DNA of 64,000 nt from Prostheceraeus crozeri (taxonomy: Eukaryota; Platyhelminthes; Polycladida; Euryleptidae): contig CAJQUW010001972.1 of NCBI GenBank assembly GCA_907163375.1, positions 1,650,001-1,714,000 of the forward strand, given 5' to 3'. Below, piece by piece: positions 59,015 to 64,000 of this stretch. The translations under genes were made by a program, and so were the position numbers. A model generated the notes under the pieces. The model worked only from the letters and a program-made list of their open reading frames with translations. It was not told the DNA's origin and did not search any database. The first letter of the stretch is position 1. Each line of letters starts with the position of its first letter.

Positions 59015-61162
59015 CAGTAGAATTCGCATATATCGGCTTCGGCTATATCGGCGGTTCGTCTATATCGGCGGTTTCTTTTTGTCCCGGCAGAATTTCCTAT
59101 CTTTTCCATATAATCGAGTTCGCTTATATCGGCTTCGGCTATATCGGCGCATTTTCGCTGTCCCTGACAGAAAAAAAATTCGTTTATAACGGCGGATTTC
59201 CTGGAAATCCTCAAGCGATGTGTTTTTTCCTAGAAGAGTCACTAGAATGACAGTATATGTGGACGCGGATGGCTGTAGATTCTGTTAGGACTATCCGATT
59301 TTAACTATTCTAGTGGCATGTGAAAATTTAGATCTTCTACAATTCATCTCGATCATGTTTGGGGGTTTGATCAAAATTGTAGAATCTAGCAGCCGAGGAA
59401 AGATAAGTAGGCTTGCCACTGTATCTCACTGATAATTCTCACATAATTAGTCTTTCATTCGACGTGATGATTGCATTGTTAGCGCCTTCACCTACGATGC
59501 TATTGTCAGACCTGACTTAGTGACTGTTGCGTCATCAAAGGAGCACAAGCTACTGTCGAAAACATTGTTGAGTTCGATGCATGTCCTCTCTCTACACTGT
59601 AAACCGCTGGATACGAAAATTACATACAAACATATACCAAAATCGCATACAATTTGAAACTAACATCTGATACGAGATTCTCGTATGTCTACAGAGATCT
59701 GGTATGTTTTTCATGCGAAATCTCACTTACTTTCGTATGTGATTGGTATGTAGCGATACGAACTATTCTATCTGTGATTGCCTGTTTTACACTGAAATAC
59801 GAGTTGTTGGTATGTCTTATATACGAGACCCGATGCAAATTCGTCCTCATTGGTATGTGTTTAGTATGAAAAGATTTGAGTCACATGGCAACAAATAAGT
59901 TATATTACATACTACTGTCAAATAACATTTTTCCAGTAATACCAGTCGTGAATATTTTTTTGTGAAACTGTGGTATTTAAGTAGATAGGAATTATTGTTA
60001 AAGTAACGTCGCATGTCATCGTTGCTACTTGTCTTATGGCATTCACAAGACTCATAATTAGCTCATTTCCATGAACTAAGTTGATTAACATCATTTAGAC
60101 AATACGATAGCTATCGAGCAACCATGTTGACTTATATATCTCAAACATAACTATATTCGCGTTCATGAATTATAATGCGTTTTTATTTCGGATTGAAAAT
60201 ATGCTTAGTTCCAAAATTACATAATGCATAATTGTTGATTGTTAAATACCTATTGACTATTTGTGAAATGCATTAGACTTACATGTATTAAAATCAAATT
60301 CAGTATTGTAACTTTGACTATTAAATGTCATTATCTTACTACTTACAAAACAGTGGTAACATTAGTGTGATCTCTATTGACAGAAGGCCTTAAATCAACA
60401 TATATTAGAAATCATTGATGCTTTCCTTTAACATTGTGCTGGTATGGCTTTAGTATGTAAAGCATACCACATTTGAAAAAGCATACGAAAAGCATACAAA
60501 TATATACCAAGAGAATACAGAAATATACCAAAAAAATATTTCGGTATGCATCCTTCGTATGTGATTGGTATTGAGCGATTTTCAGTGTAGACAGAAAGCG
60601 GCTCGCCACCCCATCCATCTCTATGGTTTCGCCTGCATGTGACTCTTAGCAGCGTCTTGATTGACTTAGATTGGCTGGCTTCGCCTGCACGTGACTCTTA
60701 GCAGCGTCTTGATTTATGCATACTCTTCTTTGTTTTGTGCTTCATATAGCAGGTAAGCATGTAGGCATGAAGAAGCTTCAATCTTCTTGATTCAAAAAGC
60801 ATACTCAGTTTTTGACAAACATAGTGATATCCGGTTTGTGATACTTACGTTGCAAGCATCAGTTCAGAAAGGCACAATTTTTAGATATCTATTGATTACA
60901 TAGACACAATTACATGTACATGTATTGTACATGTTGGAGAATAAGTCAATATGTACATATTGACATATGTATTTAAGTATAGCAACGCAATAATTCATGA
61001 GTCAATACACGTATATACATTGTATGATGCATGGCATGATCTCAGACCTCGTGTAGATTTCACAAAACTTCAAAATTCAGGGAATTCGCATATATCGGCA
61101 GTTCGCGTATATCGGCGGTTTTCGTCTGTCCCTTGAGGCGCCGATATATGCGAATTCTACTG
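59015..61162. mobile_element. Pogo/Tigger-type non-autonomous element with TA duplication
   Basis: CAGTAGAATTCGCATATATC at 59015 is matched by the reverse complement ending at 61162 (GATATATGCGAATTCTACTG), both flanked by TA. Subterminal repeats of TATATCGGC and (C/A)GTATATCGGCGG occur near both ends. No transposase was seen in the 2.15-kb body. Another inverted-repeat element is nested inside (59590-60590). Confidence 0.85.
59590..60590. mobile_element. Nested element with CTACACTG ends and GTATG-rich subterminal arrays
   Basis: The left end is CTACACTGTAAACCGCTGGA (about 59593). The right end, reverse-complemented, is CTACACTGAAAATCGCTCAA (about 60590). Words such as CGTATGTGATTGGTATG and CATATACCAA are repeated many times in both subterminal zones. 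No transposase was found and the superfamily is unknown. Confidence 0.65.
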
Positions 61163-63019
61163 TATTATGATTGTGTAACGTCACTGGATCAGCATAGAGT
61201 GGCCGAAATTAGAAGGCATGAAATCTGATTTCATGGAAGCAGAATTCACTGCCAAAGTATTATCATCGGAATATGTCACGTAATCCTATGTCTATGCGTC
61301 AACCAAAAGCACAACATCAATAAATCATCCACATGAAATTATCAGTGATTACTTCACTCTTAAAGACTAGAATTGAAATAAGTACTAAAATAATTGAGGT
61401 GATAACCAAAATATGTTGGTCATATGGTCACGACTTAACCACGGCGTAGTGTTCTGCGATGCTGTTGCACTGTAATACTGACCATTTTAGTATAACTAAC
61501 TCGCAATGATTTCTATGCATACAGCATGCATGTGAATCTTATTGGTTGGCTTATTGCCGTACAACCAACAGCCAATTGCCGTTGTCTGGGATGGGAAGTG
61601 ATAGACAGAAGAATCTGTTTGGTTGCCTTGATGTGAATCAAACCTACGCTACAGATTAGGGTTTTTGAAATCCCGACTTTTTCTAATCCCGCGATTGATC
61701 CCATAATTTTTTGAGATCCCGGGATTAGCAAGCTTGATGCATTTACTGATAGTATGCTTAGGCTAGCGTGGGCTGAAGAATACTAGGCGTTGTTCTGAAT
61801 TCTTAGACGAGTATTGATGCACTGTACAATACAACGCATGATATCATGATAGACATGTGCCTAAATGTCCATGACTTAATAATAAGTTTTCTTTTCACAT
61901 GCAGGCATGAACTATAGCAATAAGTATATCTGGTTATTATACACACATTATACGTTGTCGCAACCTGGTATGTGATTTCAAATCGTAATGCAAGTCCCGC
62001 GACTTTATTGACGTCTGATAAAAGCCCGATATTGTATAATAATTGCTTCAAAAATTGATTAAATATTAATTAGTACCTGCATCTATATCCATGGCGCTCT
62101 CTTTTTATTTCTCTCGACTGCCTGAACATAGTTTTATTTTTTGATATCAATGAAAGAAGATAATTTTTCCCATACTCCACAAAGATGAGCCAAAACTAAT
62201 TCTGGTATATATGATCAAAATATAGGAAAAAGTAAAACACACTTACATGTACTTATACGACTACCGTGTCTGATGCATTCTCGGTAGTTTAGGTCTAATA
62301 TTGATAACAGAAAAGTAAAAAGTTTATAAAATACATTGAATTTTGCAATAATAATTACGTTTATCTTTATTAATACTTCCTTGTTACTCCATCTTTATGC
62401 AGCCCAACTGCCTAAAATCAGATGTTAACGAATCCCGCAAAAATGCGATAATCCCGAGTAAAAACCTTACTACAGATGCTGCTTGTTCCCGTTTTCGCAA
62501 TCTCACGATTTTTGACAAGCAGCCGCTTGATTGTGTTGCTTATTTGTCCCAATAAAGCGACTGTCATAATTAACTAGAGTGCACTGTGCCTATTAGGCTA
62601 AATCTGTATAATTAGTATAATATAAAAAAATATACAAATCTGTATAACTGTATAATTAGGCTGTAATTATGTTCTATTCAACATTTTCTATTAGGTCTTC
62701 CAGATTTTTGAAACAATTTTGAAAAATATCATCTGGTTATCTAAAAGTAAACCTCCAGGTTTGTAATTAGCAACAATTGTGATCGAAATAAAAGCTATTC
62801 ATTGCATCGAACATGATAAATTAACACAGAAGATGCTGTATCACTTGGACTTGTCAGTATTCAACTAGTTATTGTTTAGGATTTCCCCAAGAAGCTTTGC
62901 TTTACTTTAATTATTTATTAGGCGTTTTTTGAAACAATAAGTCATTTTAGTATCTAACACTCATTCACGCTATAAATCTTCAATGATATTTTTCTGACTG
63001 TAAATTTAACTTATGACGC
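61163..63019. other. Non-coding, with ATCCCG-rich inverted segments
   Basis: ATCCCG/CGGGAT words cluster at 61669-61725 (AATCCCGCGATTGATCCC, GAGATCCCGGGATTAGC) and again at 62430-62460 (AATCCCGCAAAAATGCGATA). This may be the two ends of an approximately 0.8-kb hAT-like MITE. Exact borders were not found. Confidence 0.35.
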
Positions 63020-64000
63020 GCGGACCATGACCAACGCAACTCTGAGGCCGAATTTACGTGCCTTCGATTTTTTGAGAAAACGTCAATAATTTCTTCAAAA
63101 TCTAGATTTTGTACGATATCATTTTCAATTGCCATCCTGTCAAATGGCTTATCCGATGGTCGGACATCGTTGTTCTCGGCTCATTTTAAATAAATGCACA
63201 ACGGAATGTTAACGTCGGGGAACGCTTCACACACAGCTGGTTCTGCAACAGTGCGGTACAAGAGAAGCTCTAATAATTAAGCTAGCGCTTTAATCAACTT
63301 GACTTAATCCGCTACTATCTTAAGCAAAGCGGGAAAATTGAACCAATTTCTCTACCAGATCGCACTCAAGATCTTCCGGACAGGCTTTCACTAGTCGTTT
63401 GGAACTCTCATGCATTGACTTCGGAGTCGGTTCAAGTAGTTCATGCAAGAATCCAAACAGATTGCGCACTTTAACTAGTTTAACATGTGTCCTATCGTTT
63501 CTCGAGTGCATTAGTCACCTACTGTCGATAAGTAACAAGCAGACACCCGTACGGAATTTCTCCCTTCCTGAGAGATCTATGTCTCCGGAATCCCCTTCGA
63601 ACATCCTGAGTTTTACGCTGCATGCGCTTTCGGTTTCCTTCTTCCTTATATTCAGAACATTCAATGAGTGCCTTTCTGCTCTCTTCAAAAAATCAAATTC
63701 ATTGCACAATGTCAAAACATGCTGACCCAGCGATTCCAATAGAGCGACTGCGTTGTTCAGATCAATACAACTGCTCTGATGAACTGTATTAACACTGTTG
63801 AAATGACTGAAAAGAGTAGCCCACATATCCGTCAAGAAGCCGAATTCCAGTTTCACCATTTTCTTAATTATACCTTCAAATATCCCCGTGTCTCTGAATT
63901 TTCTTCCATATTGTTTGCGATGTTAACAAGAACTTCCAATTTGATAAAGTACCCTAACTACCGATAAGCAGACTACCGGGCTTGAGTGAGAGTCTTAATC
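63020..64000 (-). pseudogene. hAT transposase relic (ZMYM1/DUF4371 type), C-terminal part
   Basis: From 63859 down, one reads LNNAVALLESLGQHVLTLCN and GREKFRTGVCLLLIDS, a TGA stop at 63515-63517, and then in the same frame VRNLFGFLHELL and ACPEDLECDLVEKLVQFSRF. These are the blocks before the dimerisation domain of hAT transposases ('EKFR--V--P-LD-L--EL', 'LFGFL', 'YPDDLE--L--E--QF'). Further down, in other frames, FPDVNIPLCIYLKM (about 63235-63195) and IENDIVQNLDFEEII (about 63130-63085) match the hATC region. The C-ERSFS-LK block between them is missing. The N-terminal part lies beyond the right edge. Confidence 0.75.

Noticed and set aside
1-64000. Search by eye for CRISPR arrays, operons or rRNA genes.
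   Set aside because: No regularly spaced repeats with unique spacers, no bacterial gene organisation and no rRNA sequence were seen; the DNA is clearly from an animal nucleus.

Overview
The window is animal nuclear DNA: AT-rich, with long introns, GT-AG splice sites, one large intron-split gene on the + strand, and the rest filled with old transposable elements. The mix of elements (non-LTR retrotransposons, hAT, Pogo/Tigger, PIF/Harbinger-like and Penelope-like pieces, tRNA-headed SINE-like sequences) fits a marine invertebrate, perhaps an echinoderm or another invertebrate deuterostome. The species cannot be fixed from the sequence alone.

Region 5295-42623 holds twelve coding exons whose intron phases all agree (1, 2, 1, 0, 1, 0, 1, 1, 0, 2, 0, 1 at the successive starts). 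Joined, they encode the last 1855 residues of a divergent dynein heavy chain. In order they cover the AAA5/AAA6 part of the motor ring, the classical dynein D6 region and the C-terminal domain. The usual motor signatures are present but altered, which suits the dynein heavy chain domain-containing protein 1 (DNHD1) branch better than an ordinary axonemal or cytoplasmic heavy chain. The final exon adds a Ser/Pro/Gln-rich, apparently disordered tail of about 870 residues with a 44-residue tandem repeat. The 5' part of the gene lies left of the window.

The introns carry the mobile DNA. There are pieces of at least three non-LTR retrotransposons (12.77-13.48 kb, 17.97-21.36 kb with a 17-bp target duplication, 35.24-35.57 kb), and another lies upstream of the first exon (1.48-2.29 kb). 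hAT-type non-autonomous elements occur at 22.06-22.87 kb and 36.18-37.01 kb, the latter with a perfect 8-bp duplication. Other inverted-repeat elements and foldbacks occur at 3.5-4.0, 23.7-24.1, 28.7-29.6, 31.5-32.2, 32.3-32.8 and 34.4-34.8 kb.

Downstream of the gene, 43.9-51.5 kb is a stack of transposons: a CACTAGG-ended MITE, then a Pogo/Tigger-like element that has lost its catalytic domain and has been entered by a hAT-like element and by a CR1/jockey-type LINE, then an element carrying a broken Myb/MADF-type gene like those of PIF/Harbinger transposons. From 51.5 kb to the end no host gene is recognised. This part holds a PIF/Harbinger MITE (TTA duplication) at 52.95 kb, a Pogo-type element with TA duplication at 59.0-61.2 kb with another element nested in it, and the decayed end of a hAT transposase gene (ZMYM1/DUF4371 type) running off the right edge on the - strand.
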